From Ensifer sesbaniae (GTDB lineage Bacteria; Pseudomonadota; Alphaproteobacteria; Rhizobiales; Rhizobiaceae), in contig NZ_JABEKU010000004.1 in the NCBI RefSeq assembly GCF_013283665.1, positions 62,001-126,000 of the forward strand: a DNA stretch of 64,000 bases. The letters are read 5' to 3'. The position numbers were made by a program, and so were the translations under genes. Below are positions 1 to 9,529 of the stretch, piece after piece. Under the pieces are notes generated by a model. That model did no database searches. It saw nothing but the letters and a program-made list of their open reading frames with translations, and was not told the DNA's origin. Numbering within the stretch: position 1 is the first letter of the stretch; every line of letters starts with the position of its first letter.

Positions 1-1365
1 TGATCCATTCCCAGGGACTGTGCCGCCGTTCGTTCGGCGTGACCGAGGCTGGCTTCCCTATACGCCGGACGCGGTCGCCGTGCCATTGGTCTCGGCGGCC
101 TTGCGGCTGATCGAACAGCCGGCGGACGAAGTCATCGCTTTGCAAACGCAGGCGCAGGTTGCGTATGACGATGCCCTTGCCAGGGGCATCAGCCAGACGA
201 AGGCCGGGTTCGTCGCGACCGACGCGATCAGGGAGTTTACCTTCTCGACCCTGTCCGGAGAGGAATCTCCATGGCATGAAGCGCCTGTCACCAGCACTAA
301 GCAGGTGCGGTATCTTGCAGATCGCATCTACGACGCCTGCTTTGTCGTGATCGCTTATCTGGTCGGCGCCCGCGTCTCGGAGATCCTTGGCCTTCAGGTC
401 GGCTGCATCGAACAGCATTCCTCCGGCGACGGCAGCGAGAGCTTCGCCTACCTTGCCGGGCGATTTACAAGACGGCGCGTGGCATCGATGGCGAAAGCCC
501 ATCGCTGGGTTGCTTCGGCGCCCGTCGAGCGGGCCGTCTTGGTCATCGAGCAACTGACCGCCCGTCTGCGGGCGCAAAGCGGGCGATCCGAACTGTTCCT
601 AGTAATGGCCAGCACGGGGTTGGTCGGTCCGGCCGCCCGCATCAACCTGCCGATCGTCTCGACCATCATACGGCGGCTCAACGATCTGTTCGCGCCGTTC
701 ATCGGCCTGCCGGACCACGAGGGGGAACCCTGGCATCTGAACACCCATCAGGGCCGAAAGACCTTCGCGCGCTTGTCGGCATGCGCGACCGCACCGGCTC
801 GCATGCGCTTCAGGCGCACTTCGGTCATGTGACCCGGGCCATGACCGATCGTGGCTATGTCGGAACCGACTTCGCGCTCGACGATCTGATCGACCGGCAC
901 ACACAAGAGGAAACCCGCGCCGCCCTGGAAGAGGTACTGACGGCGACGACGCTCGCCGGCAAGGGCGGCCGCATGATCGCCGCTCGCTCGCAGTTCCGCG
1001 GGCGCACACGCGACGGCGCCGTCCAGGCTTATGTCCGTTTCCTGATGGAAGAAACTGACCTCCGCCTCGGGGTCTGCGACTGGGGCTATTGTGTCTACCG
1101 CGTCGAAACGGCTGCCTGCTTCGGCGACGAGAAAGGACCCAACCCCGCGCTGCGGACTGAAAGCACGTGTCTCACCTGCGCCAACTTTGCAGTCACGGCC
1201 CGGCATCGACCGGTCTGGCAGGCGCGCCGCGACCGCAATGCCGATCTTCTCGCTCACCCCGGGCTGGATCCGGTCAGCCGCAGGGTTGCGGAAACACGGA
1301 TCGCCGAATGCGATCGCATCCTTGGCGAACTCGATCATGGAAAGGATGGTCGCGATGGCGCGTAA
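1..1365 (+). pseudogene. Tn554-type tyrosine recombinase (TnpB-like), 5' cut by window edge and frameshifted
   Basis: The reading frame is already open at base 2 and runs to 832, then continues in another frame from about 775 to 1365. The first part carries an integrase-type arginine context (GARVSEILGLQ) and an H-x-x-R box (HQGRK); the second part continues with LQAHFGH and a candidate nucleophile tyrosine in DRGYVG. Joining the frames needs one base restored near 772, where TFAR should run into VGMRDRTG. Tyrosine recombinases of this type act with a partner recombinase and a small TnpC to move Tn554-like elements. The gene is followed directly by a TnpC-like gene, supporting this. It is probably inactive unless the single-base loss is a sequencing error; the N-terminal part and the partner gene lie outside the window. 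Confidence 0.75.
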
Positions 1366-1837
1366 ATTGAGTAAAACACCGGCGCTGACGCCGCAGGAAA
1401 AACGCCTGAGCAACACCGACCGCAAGCTGCGGGAGGCTCTGGAGCGCCTGGTGAAGGGACTGCCCATACACCCGGACCTGCAAAAGCGATCCTACCGTCT
1501 GACCATTGCCACGCTCGCACGGGAGGCGCGTGTCGGCCGCAATGCCATCTACACCGATCATCGCTCGATGATCGATGAATTGCGTCGCGCTAGCGATCGC
1601 AAGATCGTGCCCGAGAAGCTGGCAGCCTGGGAAGACAAACTCGCCCAGCAGCGCGCTCTGATCCAGGTCTTGCAGATTGAGGAGCGGCGTATGGTGACGG
1701 AAAATGCCGTCCTGCTGAAGCGCATCCTCGAAGCCGAAACGGAGGTTGAGCGGCAGAAACGTCATAATGCCCGCCTTGTTGCCGAACGCGATCGCGGCAT
1801 GAAACCCGTTCCCATCCCGCGCGGACCAAAATCCTGA
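1346..1837 (+). CDS. TnpC-like accessory protein of Tn554-type transposon (DUF6262-like)
   Basis: About 163 residues. The N-terminal third looks like a helix-turn-helix region (ATLAREARVGRNAIY), and the rest is a long coiled coil rich in Glu, Arg and Gln. This is the layout of the third, non-recombinase protein of Tn554-like transposons, which assists the two tyrosine recombinases in DNA binding and orientation of integration. The start overlaps the end of the upstream recombinase frame. ATG codons at 1337, 1346 and 1355 are in frame; 1346 follows a GGAAAGG-like Shine-Dalgarno at close range, and the choice among them is uncertain. The frame is intact. Confidence 0.65.
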   Translation: MVAMARKLSKTPALTPQEKRLSNTDRKLREALERLVKGLPIHPDLQKRSYRLTIATLAREARVGRNAIYTDHRSMIDELRRASDRKIVPEKLAAWEDKLAQQRALIQVLQIEERRMVTENAVLLKRILEAETEVERQKRHNARLVAERDRGMKPVPIPRGPKS

Positions 1838-1925
1838 TCGCGATCACGAGTACTTTGTGTCGCCACACTCAACAATTGCTGGCCCATCCATTGCGTGCGA
1901 CCATTATGCCCGGCATGATCCCGAT

Positions 1926-2558
1926 ATGCTCGACCCGTTTGACCCAGATAGCTTCATCGTGCGCGCCGAGGTTCATATCCTCGACATCGATCCCGAGATC
2001 AGCCGCACTCTCGAACTGCCAATCACTCTCAACCTCGCCCAACTCCACGAAGTGCTGCAGGCTGCCTTCGGCTGGACCGACAGTCATCTGCATCAGTTCA
2101 ACATCGGCGGTCTGATCTACGGCGCCCCGGAGTTCGATGAGGACGGTCTGTCCGACAGCCGGATCTTTGAGGCGACCGAGGTCAGAATGATCGACCTTCA
2201 CTTCCCGTACGACCGCGACGAAAGCGCTCTGACGATCCTCTACGAATACGACTTCGGCGATAATTGGCGTCATCTGCTGCGTCTGGAGCGCGTCGCCCGC
2301 GAGGAAGGTGTGCAATATCCCCGCTGCATTGCCGGCAAACGGTCCGGGCCTCCAGAAGATGTTGGAGGAGCTTCAGGTTATGCCGACTTTCTCGACGCCT
2401 GGCTCGATCCTGAGCATGATGAGCACAAAGCCATGCGGCGATGGGTAGGCCGCAAGTTCCATCCGGAAACTTGCAATCTCGATGACATCAATAAGGCGAT
2501 TGCCAAGGCCATGCGCGTATCAAAGGGCAACTATCGCTTCCGTCGCGAAAGTGCCTGA
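1926..2558 (+). CDS. Plasmid pRiA4b ORF-3 family protein
   Basis: About 210 residues. It has the conserved pattern of the pRiA4b ORF-3 family: an N-terminal strand ending in ILDIDPEISRTLELP, then LHEVLQAAFGWTDSHLHQF, YEYDFGDNWRHLL, YPRCIAGKRSGPPEDVGG and a helical C terminus. The family is widespread on rhizobial plasmids and mobile elements, and its biochemical role is unknown. The open frame extends upstream to a GTG at 1857, but family similarity begins at about ATG 1926, so the later start is preferred. It lies 90 bp after the TnpC-like gene on the same strand and is probably cargo of the same mobile segment. The frame is intact. Confidence 0.75.
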   Translation: MLDPFDPDSFIVRAEVHILDIDPEISRTLELPITLNLAQLHEVLQAAFGWTDSHLHQFNIGGLIYGAPEFDEDGLSDSRIFEATEVRMIDLHFPYDRDESALTILYEYDFGDNWRHLLRLERVAREEGVQYPRCIAGKRSGPPEDVGGASGYADFLDAWLDPEHDEHKAMRRWVGRKFHPETCNLDDINKAIAKAMRVSKGNYRFRRESA

Positions 2559-2676
2559 TTGACGGCCCCAAGAGGGTTGCGGAGCCAAAGATACACTCGA
2601 AATACCGGTCAGAGCTGAAAAGTCCCCACAATCAGTATCTTCCAGCTAAAAGGACACTTGACGCATAACCTAAGAA

Positions 2677-2994
2677 ATGCATCCGCTCGATCAGTTCCGG
2701 GCATTTCAGACCCTCCACCTCCAGGGCCTCGCCGAGGAGGAAATCGCTGCGCGCTACTTCGTCTCGGTTTCAACGGTGCGTCAGCGCCTGCGGCTCGCTT
2801 CGGTATGCAACAACGCTCCAATCAGTCCGGACGACAAAGTTGTAGATCACCTTTCCAGGCGTATCCGCGACATCGCGTTCGAAGTGAACCGCTTGCTGTC
2901 GCTCACCCTGAAGCGTCACTCGCGGAAAGATAATGGATGCGGCCTACCAATACTTGTAGGTGACTCGGAAGTTTTTTCGATCGACACTGTCTAA
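2677..2994 (+). pseudogene. ParB/RepB-like partition protein fragment
   Basis: The first 40 or so residues (LDQFRAFQTLHLQGLAEEEIAAR, then FVSVSTVRQRLRLASV) match the helix-turn-helix-containing core of ParB/RepB/Spo0J-like proteins. These bind partition sites and secure plasmid or chromosome segregation. After residue 50 the similarity stops and the frame drifts into unrelated sequence, and the N-terminal nuclease-like part is absent. The fragment is therefore a remnant, not a working gene. Together with the RepC remnants further on, it suggests that plasmid maintenance genes were once here. Confidence 0.55.
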
Positions 2995-3086
2995 TGCGTC
3001 GAAAGGGAAAAGCAGCGATTTATTACGGGATCGGCGGCGATTATACAGTGAATAACATGTTGAACTTACTAAAAGGGAGCATCATC

Positions 3087-3527
3087 ATGTCTCAGAAGTT
3101 TATCCAGTGGCGACAGAACACCAGCCTTGGCTTGGGCGTTAATGACGCAATGGTCGGCGCCGCGGCGGGCCTCTACCCACTGACGGGATCCGGTGTGACA
3201 CTTGTCTGGAATATCGACCTGAGCAAGAACGTGATACTGCTCGATCAAGGCGGGCAAACCTTGGCCCTCGACTACAAGGCTGGCAAAGTAGCTCCGGAGG
3301 TGCCGCTCGTGCTCTCTGTCTATAACGGTGCCCCGACAAAATCTCAGCAGTGGAGCTTCACAGCACGTCCCGGGTACATTACTTCCATTGCGAACACGTC
3401 TCTGGTAGTCGACAATCAAGGTCGAGGCACAGAGCCCGGAAATCCCGTTCAAGCCTTTGGCTTCAACGGCTCGGTCGCGCAGCAGTGGGTTGCCAAGGAT
3501 CCGTTCGAGTTCCTGCGCTCTGCCTAG
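3087..3527 (+). CDS. Small ricin-B-type (beta-trefoil) lectin-like protein
   Basis: 146 residues from an ATG preceded by a clear GGGAG ribosome site. Two Q-x-W signatures (QQW at residues 87-89 and 132-134) and the spacing of WNIDL, LLDQGG and LVVDNQGRG fit the beta-trefoil fold of ricin-B carbohydrate-binding domains. No signal peptide or membrane segment is visible, so the route out of the cell, if any, is unknown. It stands alone between a ParB remnant and IS debris. Proteins of this fold bind sugars and occur as stand-alone domains in many bacteria. A role in plant or microbe glycan recognition is only inference. The frame is intact in a region where most neighbours are broken. Confidence 0.6.
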   Translation: MSQKFIQWRQNTSLGLGVNDAMVGAAAGLYPLTGSGVTLVWNIDLSKNVILLDQGGQTLALDYKAGKVAPEVPLVLSVYNGAPTKSQQWSFTARPGYITSIANTSLVVDNQGRGTEPGNPVQAFGFNGSVAQQWVAKDPFEFLRSA

Positions 3528-3599
3528 GGGGCCGAGACAGCAGTGTGGCGGACCGTTGGCTGCTAAGGCCGAAACGAAAGCCTCAGAGTCGGACTCGAA

Positions 3600-4244
3600 A
3601 AGTGATTCGACGATAGCAATATCTTGCAAGCCGCCTCGTGAGCATGCGGGGCGATCATGATCCAGGCCTGGGCTGAAGCGATGGATTTCTCGAAGTCTTT
3701 CGCCAGCCTGCGGCATCGCCCCAGCCATGCAAATGTGCGCTCGACAACCCAGCGGCGGGGTAGGATCTCAAACGCCTTGCTCTTGTCGGAGCGCTTGATG
3801 TACGCAGGCGCTCAGTTCGCGGCGCATGCGGCGGAATTGCCGGGTACGGGCATAACGGCCGGCGCGCACCGCCGCTGCTTTCGCCAGACGCGTGTAGCTC
3901 GCCGCAGCGCGATGCCATGCTTCCTGGCGTGACGGACAGCATCTGCAGAGCCTCAGATACAGCCTGCTGTCGGTCGGATGAGCGATCGCTTTCGGTTACA
4001 CCGTCGTGTCGACATTGATCCGCTCCGAAGATTCCGGCCTGACCGTTCCCGTCTGAAGCGCCGCCTCGATGCTGGCCTTCAGGAACTCCTCCAGCCCCTG
4101 CAGCCCGATCCGCTTGCGCCAGCGCGTCATCGTGCTCGCGTCGATCGGCGCTTCGTGCTGGAAAAACTCAAGCCGCAGAAAAACTGCCAGTACGGACGGA
4201 TTCTCCACCCTCGACCACCTCCTCGTCCGACAGGTCGTGAACAT
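3600..4244 (-). pseudogene. Chimeric IS5-family transposase remnants
   Basis: Two pieces of minus-strand IS5-type transposase lie next to each other. The piece at 3996-4244 carries an N-terminal signature (DASTMTRWRKRIG, then ERINVDTTV). Further downstream on the minus strand are shifted-frame segments such as RQFRRMRREL. Near 3650-3760 there is a C-terminal signature, [19 protein letters not shown] followed by KDFEKS, typical of another IS5 subgroup. The frames change several times, so no full transposase is encoded. The mixture suggests that two related elements were joined by deletion. Confidence 0.65.
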
Positions 4245-4252
4245 GCTTCAGG

Positions 4253-4636
4253 TAATGCAGCTGTCAACGACAAACGTTCACCCACCGACTGCCGACGATC
4301 GCTTCCCCTTGTGCGCGCCGGACAAGGAGGGTCTAGGAGGTTGTCAGTCTGCTCGGCCATAGTGCAGGCGGCGGTCCTGGCGAGCGCTTGATGCGAAGGC
4401 TCAGCATGCCTGTCAGCGACGACACGATCCTGCGGCAGCTGAAGCGGGATGCCGCGCTCGCGCATTGCGATGCCAGAGCTGGCGGCGGTCCTGGCGCTGC
4501 GGCACGGTGATCGTCGACCTGGAGCGTCGTTCGGTTCTCGATATCCTTTAATGACGGGAGCGTGGCGAGTGCCGCGCAATGGCTGGAACGGCACCCTTCT
4601 GTCGAGATCGTGAGCCGAGACCGATGCGGGCTTTAA
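4253..4636 (+). pseudogene. ISL3-family transposase internal fragment
   Basis: The plus strand encodes SLLGHSAGG, MPVSDDTILRQLKRDAA, VIVDLERRSV and WLERHPSVEIVSRDRCG, the same middle segment found in the ISL3 element at 5203-6966. There are stop codons and frame changes. The copy is therefore a truncated internal piece of a second ISL3 insertion, in the opposite orientation to the fuller copy. Neither terminal repeat is present. Confidence 0.7.
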
Positions 4637-4686
4637 GCACTCACTTATTATCCATTAGTCTAGTTTTTGAGACATGTAGATGTATT

Positions 4687-5160
4687 GTAAGCGCGTAGGT
4701 TACCCCACGTATCTTTGAGGCCGCTGAACGCGCATTCTCTGCATGAGTCATGCGGAGAAACCTATGAGCGACAGTGTGAATCAACATCGAACATTCGAGG
4801 TCCTGACGGCGGAGCCGGTGCAGTCTCGACGCAAGCCGCGTCATTGGACGGATGAAGAGAAGGCACAGCTTGTCGCCGACGCGCTCTCGCCGGGGGCCAA
4901 TGTGTCGGCGATTGCGCGGTCTCAGGGACTGGACCCGTCGCAACTCTATGCGTGGCGCCGCAAGGCGCTTTCGTCGGGAATGGTTGCGCCATTGACGGAG
5001 GGATCAAGCGCGCCAGTCAAGTTCACGCGCTTTGAAGCGGTGGGCAGCTCGATGGTGGAAATCGTTGTGGGCGATGTCGTGGTGCGCGCCGGCGTCCATG
5101 TTGATCCCGATCACCTGACCACGATTCTCCGGGTGGTCCGCATGTCGCTTGGCACTTAAA
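4687..5160 (+). mobile_element. IS66-family element, left part only
   Basis: A GTAAGCGCG terminus typical of IS66-family inverted repeats begins at 4687 and is followed by tnpA. tnpB and tnpC are missing because the element breaks off just after tnpA. Between the break and the ISL3 element lie two short repeats of the type TGGCAYTTAAA (near 5150 and 5190), which may be the end of yet another insertion sequence. Confidence 0.6.
4743..5159 (+). CDS. tnpA: IS66-family TnpA (OrfA)
   Basis: 138 residues. The N-terminal helix-turn-helix carries RRKPRHWTDEEKAQLVADAL and then GANVSAIARSQGL with DPSQLYAWRR, the pattern of the IS66 OrfA DNA-binding protein. The C-terminal part (MVEIVVGDVVVRAGVHVD) is the usual IS66 OrfA ending. 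OrfA acts with OrfB and the transposase OrfC in transposition; both partners are missing here, so the protein has no element of its own to move. The last few residues probably come from flanking sequence at the truncation. ATG at 4743 is used; a second in-frame ATG at 4764 is possible. Confidence 0.75.
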   Translation: MSHAEKPMSDSVNQHRTFEVLTAEPVQSRRKPRHWTDEEKAQLVADALSPGANVSAIARSQGLDPSQLYAWRRKALSSGMVAPLTEGSSAPVKFTRFEAVGSSMVEIVVGDVVVRAGVHVDPDHLTTILRVVRMSLGT

Positions 5161-5202
5161 TTTGAGAATGCGGCTGTTTCAGCTGGGTTTGGCATTTAAA
5201 AC

Positions 5203-6966
5203 GGGTCATCCTCACTTTCTGTGGTGATGAATATTGTTGAGCGGTAGCATGCGTGCTCTGAGGAGTTCCGGGCCTGCTCTGCCATACATCGCGCGTTTGA
5301 TCGTCTTCAGGCGGTTGATCTGGCCTTCTGCCTGGCCGTTGCTCCAGGGCAATTCGATGGCGTTGCGGACGGCGCCGATGTCACGGTGCAAGACCCGCGC
5401 GAACCGGACCATCGTGGCGAGCCCGGAGCTGATGGCATCGTCGATCCAGATGTCGAGCTTGCTCGATTCACCGCTCCGGAGAATGCCGCGAAATCGCATG
5501 GCAAGGCTGCGCATCAGGGCAAACTCATGGGATCCCTGCTTCAGGGCGTCCACCTTGCTAGCCTGATTGATCGTCAGCATGCTTCGCGGCTTCATGCAGA
5601 GGGCAGCTGCGACTATCGGCGAGATCACAGCGCCGGTCTCCGGATCGCGTATCGGGACAGCATCGCGGCCTGGTTGATGCGATATGATCGTAGCAGGCGA
5701 CCCGCTGTCCTTGACCGACCTCTCCGGGCGGCGCCAGCTTGCGAGAAGCCGCTCGAGATTCGAGAAACTGCCCGTGTAGCCGCGCTGTTTGATATCGTAG
5801 AACAGATGCCGTCCACAGCGATTGCCATCTCTCCAGCACTGGGCAAGAAACGCCTCGAAATACAAGGGGGATGTAGGCTTCAACGCCGCCTTCTGTCGGT
5901 CGGGTGGCGTGTCGAAAGTCAGCCATTTCGCGATGCTGCGCCGGCCTTAGCCGGTGCGACGTGCGATCTCCGAATAGGACAGACCCTCCTTGCGCAAGGC
6001 GTGCACAGTCTCGAACACTACCTGCCCTGATTGTCGATGAGCGTGACGCACCCGGCGCCGATGCGTTGCGTCAACGTGCGGATCATCCTGAATCAGATCG
6101 ACTTGCGCGCTCCCGATATTTTTATCCGGCAGCAATGCTCGTCCCGTGGCGCGGCCGGAAAGGCTCATCTGCTCCTCAATTGCGACCCGCAGATTCTGCA
6201 TGAGATGGAACCGATCAGCCACCTGACGCGCTTGCGGCGCACCCTCGCGAGCAGCTTGCGCGTAAAGCCCGCATCGGTCTCGGCTCACGATTTCGACAGA
6301 AGGGTGCCGCTCCAGCCATCGCGCGGCACTCGCCACGCTCCGGTCGTCAAGGATATCGACAACCGAACGGCGCTCCAGGTCGACGATCACCGTGCGGTAG
6401 CGCCAGGATCGCCGCCAGCTCCAGTCATCTATGCCAACGACCCGGATCGTGGCGTCGCAATCAGCGAGCGCGGCATCCCGCTTCAGCTGCCGCAGGATTG
6501 TGTCGTCGCTGACCGGCATGCCGAGCCTTCGCATCAAGCGCTCGCCAGGACGGCCGCCGGCACTATGGCCGAGCAGACTGACAATCTCCGAGACCCTCCT
6601 TGTCCGGCGCGCATAAGGGGAAGCAATCGTCGGCAGTCGGTCGATGAACGTTTGGCGTTGGCAGTTCTGATGTGCGCACCGCCAGCGGCTCAACCGAAGC
6701 TTCACCGTTACGGTCTTGCCCTGGACGGGCAGATCTTGAAGGCTTCGGTTGGACCAGCCATGCGGATTTCGGGTCCGCCGTCCGCAATCTGGGCAAATGC
6801 CGAAGGCAGGTCCGGCAGCGGAAACAACCCAACTGTCATCATCTGTGAGCGCGACACCCAGAACTTTGATCCCTGGGCCGGGCAACCATTTCGTTTTCGT
6901 TTGCATGCCCGCCCATAGCGGCATCATGTCTAACGGTGAGTGAACCACACAAAGTGAGGATGACCC
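5203..6966 (-). mobile_element. ISL3-family insertion sequence with matching terminal inverted repeats
   Basis: The ends carry inverted repeats of about 23 bp with one mismatch, beginning GGGTCATCCTCACTTT at 5203 and mirrored at 6966. Length is about 1.76 kb, holding one transposase gene on the minus strand. The 8 bases flanking the two ends do not match, so no target duplication is visible. The right end abuts the truncated repC remnant. Confidence 0.8.
5212..6948 (-). pseudogene. ISL3-family transposase interrupted by one in-frame stop codon
   Basis: The gene reads as one frame of about 578 codons broken only by a TAA at 5947-5949. The N-terminal part has the zinc-finger-like CPDCGRRTRN and CAHQNC segments, a helix-turn-helix (MPVSDDTILRQL) and the start of the DDE catalytic core (VVGIDDWSWRR). 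The part after the stop has ELPWSNGQAEGQINRLKTIK, the conserved region with the last catalytic acid. A TAY-to-TAA change in the motif RRTGYGRRS explains the break. Two overlapping short proteins could be made, but an active transposase is unlikely without read-through. Confidence 0.85.
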
Positions 6967-7867
6967 TGATTAAGTGCAAAACGACAGCTGGCCTAATCCA
7001 TCGCAAGGACAGCGCCAACGGCAAGCGCTACGCCCGCAAGGACGAGAGCGGCGCGATCGAGGAGGCGTTCGGCTTCAGCCTGGCGCCGCTGCTCGCGCGC
7101 GCCGAGGAACTAGCGCACGCCGCACAACAGGTTGCCGCCGAGCGTAAGCGCTTCCGCATCACCAAAGAAGCGTTGTCGATCTGCCGGCGCGACGTCCGCA
7201 AGCTGATCAGCGCCGCGATGGAGGAGGGGGCTGCCGGCGACTGGGGACGCATCGAGGAGATATTCCTCGGCCTGACCGGGCGCATCCCCCGCACGCCGAC
7301 GGTCGTCGATCTACAGCAAACCCTCGAGGAAATGGAGATGCTCCGCGAGGAAATCATCAACCGACTGGAAATCCGGGAAAATTCCGAAAATATGGACAGC
7401 TATGCTGTTCAAAACGAACGCCACATACAGAATTCAAATACCGAATCCAGCAATGAACTTGAACCGGGCTTTAGAAAGGAGCCGGGGGCGAAGACGAGCC
7501 AGGACATCCGGCCGACTAGCAAGCCGATAAAGGCGTTTCCGTTGGGTATGGTGCTGAAGGCCTGCCCAGCGATCAATGATTATGGGCCGGGCGGCGCTGT
7601 TGGAAGCTGGCGCGACCTGATGTCGGCGGCAATCGTCGTTCGATCGATCTGGGGGTCAGCCCATCGGCCTACCAGGAGGCCTGCGAGACGCTCGGGGCGC
7701 ATTCCGCCGCGGCGGTCATGGCTTGTATCCTCGAAAGGGGAGGGCACATAAGCAACGCCGGCGGTTATCTGCGCGATCTGACGCGAAAGGCCCAGCGCGG
7801 CGAGTTTTCACTCGGGCCGATGTTGATGGCGCTGATGCGAGTAAACGGCGTTCGCAGGGCCTCGTAG
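6967..7867 (+). pseudogene. repC: RepC replication initiator (repABC type), truncated and frameshifted
   Basis: The sequence encodes KDSANGKRYARK, EEAFGFSLAPLLARA, ITKEALSICRRDVRKLI, AFPLGMVLKACP and GSWRDLMSAAIVV, all typical of RepC, the replication initiator of repABC plasmids. The first third of RepC is missing where the ISL3 element ends. A frame change near 7650 moves the rest (YQEACETLGAHSAAAVMA, GGYLRDLTRKAQRGEF, GPMLMALMRVNG) into another frame, ending at 7867. The gene cannot make a full RepC, so it does not drive replication. It is evidence of a lost plasmid backbone. Confidence 0.85.
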
Positions 7868-7920
7868 CCATAGATGCGGTTTTCGCGATACAACCCAGCT
7901 TGAAGCGGGAGGTGCCCCAC

Positions 7921-8541
7921 GTGGAGCAAATAGAATGGCTTGAAATTCTAAAATCCTATCAGACAGTCGCTGTTGGCTTCGTTGGTTTCGTCGGTGTCAT
8001 TCTCACGATGATTGGCAATGCTTGGTTCGCGAGACGGCGGGACGATCGATTGCGTAGAAGCGAGGCGGATTCTGTTGCTGCGGCGCTTTACGGTGAGATC
8101 ATTGCGCTACGTCGCGATATAGCTGACGTTTCGGACTATGTGGCTCGAGTGGAGATGGCGGGTTACGATCACCCATATATGAAGTTCGACAAGCATTTCC
8201 TTGAGCGCAGCAATCTGCCGGAGCCACTGTTGTACAGGTCACTGGCCCCGAGGCTAGGTATGCTGTCGCCTGATCTTCTCCTGCCCATTATCGAGTTCTA
8301 CGGAAACTTGGACAGGATGCGTGCGTGGCTACCAAGGTTGGTGCCGGACAAAGAGCGCGCTATCACTTATTCCCCCACCACTGTCCTCAGGCCGGCAAGG
8401 GACGCGGTCTTTGGAGTGGTGCCAGCACTGAGAACGATCGAGCGGCAATTAATGCTCACGGCTCGCGCCGGTGACCCAAAATTCGTCCGGGCTGAAGCCA
8501 TTATTGAAACGGAAGAGGCTAATTCAGAGTCGAATAGGTGA
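7921..8541 (+). CDS. Membrane-anchored protein of unknown function
   Basis: About 206 residues from a GTG preceded by GGGAGGTG. One hydrophobic segment near residues 15-33 (VAVGFVGFVGVILTMIG) is followed by a basic stretch (ARRRDDRLRR). It should be an N-terminal membrane anchor with the remaining 170 residues in the cytoplasm. The cytoplasmic part is largely helical and I do not recognise a family. It lies 35 bp upstream of the zinc-ribbon/HEPN gene on the same strand, so the two probably form an operon. The pair lies between two different repC remnants, which fits a cargo module of a mobile element. A defence role is inferred only from the partner and the neighbourhood. Confidence 0.5.
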   Translation: MEQIEWLEILKSYQTVAVGFVGFVGVILTMIGNAWFARRRDDRLRRSEADSVAAALYGEIIALRRDIADVSDYVARVEMAGYDHPYMKFDKHFLERSNLPEPLLYRSLAPRLGMLSPDLLLPIIEFYGNLDRMRAWLPRLVPDKERAITYSPTTVLRPARDAVFGVVPALRTIERQLMLTARAGDPKFVRAEAIIETEEANSESNR

Positions 8542-8575
8542 GTGAGATACTGTGCGCGGAGCAGAAGGACAGCTG

Positions 8576-9451
8576 ATGCAAGAATTTGAGACCAATGTTG
8601 TTTTCACCTGTCCGCGATGCGGCGAGGTGAGCCGCACGGTCGTGCCGGTTCCAGAGCCGGATTGGACCAGTGCAGAGAATCCATCGGAACTGTATTCGGA
8701 GGATCAGACGGAAGTCGTCTGCAGCGAGTGCAGCATAACGCTCGAGGCCTATGTCTACAATTCCGCTGGCGTTTGTACGGTGAGCCTTAACGAATATCCG
8801 AACACGCCGGTCGAGGCAGACCATGCCCATTTTTCGCCGGAAGAGGACGATTGGTTCGCAGCGGAAATCGCCGAGGATCCACTCGACGTTTTTATGGACT
8901 CCCATCACCAGATCGGCGACTTTCTGGCTGACCACGGCCATGAATCTGACGGTGCGCATCTGGTGAACAGAATGCTCTTTGTTCAACAAGTCAGTGCGCT
9001 TGAAGCCTACCTGGCCGACACCTTGATCAAGGCCGCTGTCGAAAAGCACGGGGTGCTCGCGAAGCTGATTGAGGGCGATCGCGAACTCAGCGCGCAAAAA
9101 TTTACTCTGGCCGAGATCGCGAGCTCTCCGAACCTGGTGGAGGAAAAGGTGACAGCATATCTAAGATCGATCGTCTATCATAACCTGGCGCGAGTGGATG
9201 CGCTCTATAGCATAGCATTCGGCCTCCGGATTCTCGACGAGAGACCGAGAAATGCGCTACTGATGGAAGCTATAGGGCATCGGCACGATTGCGTCCACCG
9301 CAACGGACGCGACAAGGACGGTAACCTTTTGACCGTCTTCACCAAGGATTACATCGCTCGGATCGGCGCAGCGATGAGACAGCTCGTGAAGAGTATAGAC
9401 GACGCAGTGTGGGGCGCTCCGCTTCTCTTTCTAGGCGATGATCGGTTTTAA
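8576..9451 (+). CDS. Zinc-ribbon protein with HEPN-like C-terminal domain
   Basis: 291 residues from ATG 8576 (an AGCTG-type ribosome site; the frame opens slightly earlier). The N terminus has two cysteine pairs, C12-x2-C15 (CPRCG) and C49-x2-C52 (CSEC), forming a likely zinc ribbon. The middle is acidic. Residues 125-280 are helical (LVNRMLFVQQVSALEAYLAD) and contain R236-x4-H241 (RHDCVH, followed by RNG), the R-x4-6-H signature of HEPN domains. Many of these are RNases in toxin-antitoxin and phage-defence systems. I infer a HEPN nuclease or nucleotide-binding protein guided by the zinc ribbon. No antitoxin-like MNT partner is present; the neighbour upstream is a membrane protein. Confidence 0.5.
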   Translation: MQEFETNVVFTCPRCGEVSRTVVPVPEPDWTSAENPSELYSEDQTEVVCSECSITLEAYVYNSAGVCTVSLNEYPNTPVEADHAHFSPEEDDWFAAEIAEDPLDVFMDSHHQIGDFLADHGHESDGAHLVNRMLFVQQVSALEAYLADTLIKAAVEKHGVLAKLIEGDRELSAQKFTLAEIASSPNLVEEKVTAYLRSIVYHNLARVDALYSIAFGLRILDERPRNALLMEAIGHRHDCVHRNGRDKDGNLLTVFTKDYIARIGAAMRQLVKSIDDAVWGAPLLFLGDDRF

Positions 9452-9529
9452 CCTTCTGAGATTATGTGCTTTTGACAGCTAAACGGAAACAATCCACTGC
9501 GCTCTTTCACCCCCCTAATGGCCTGATCG

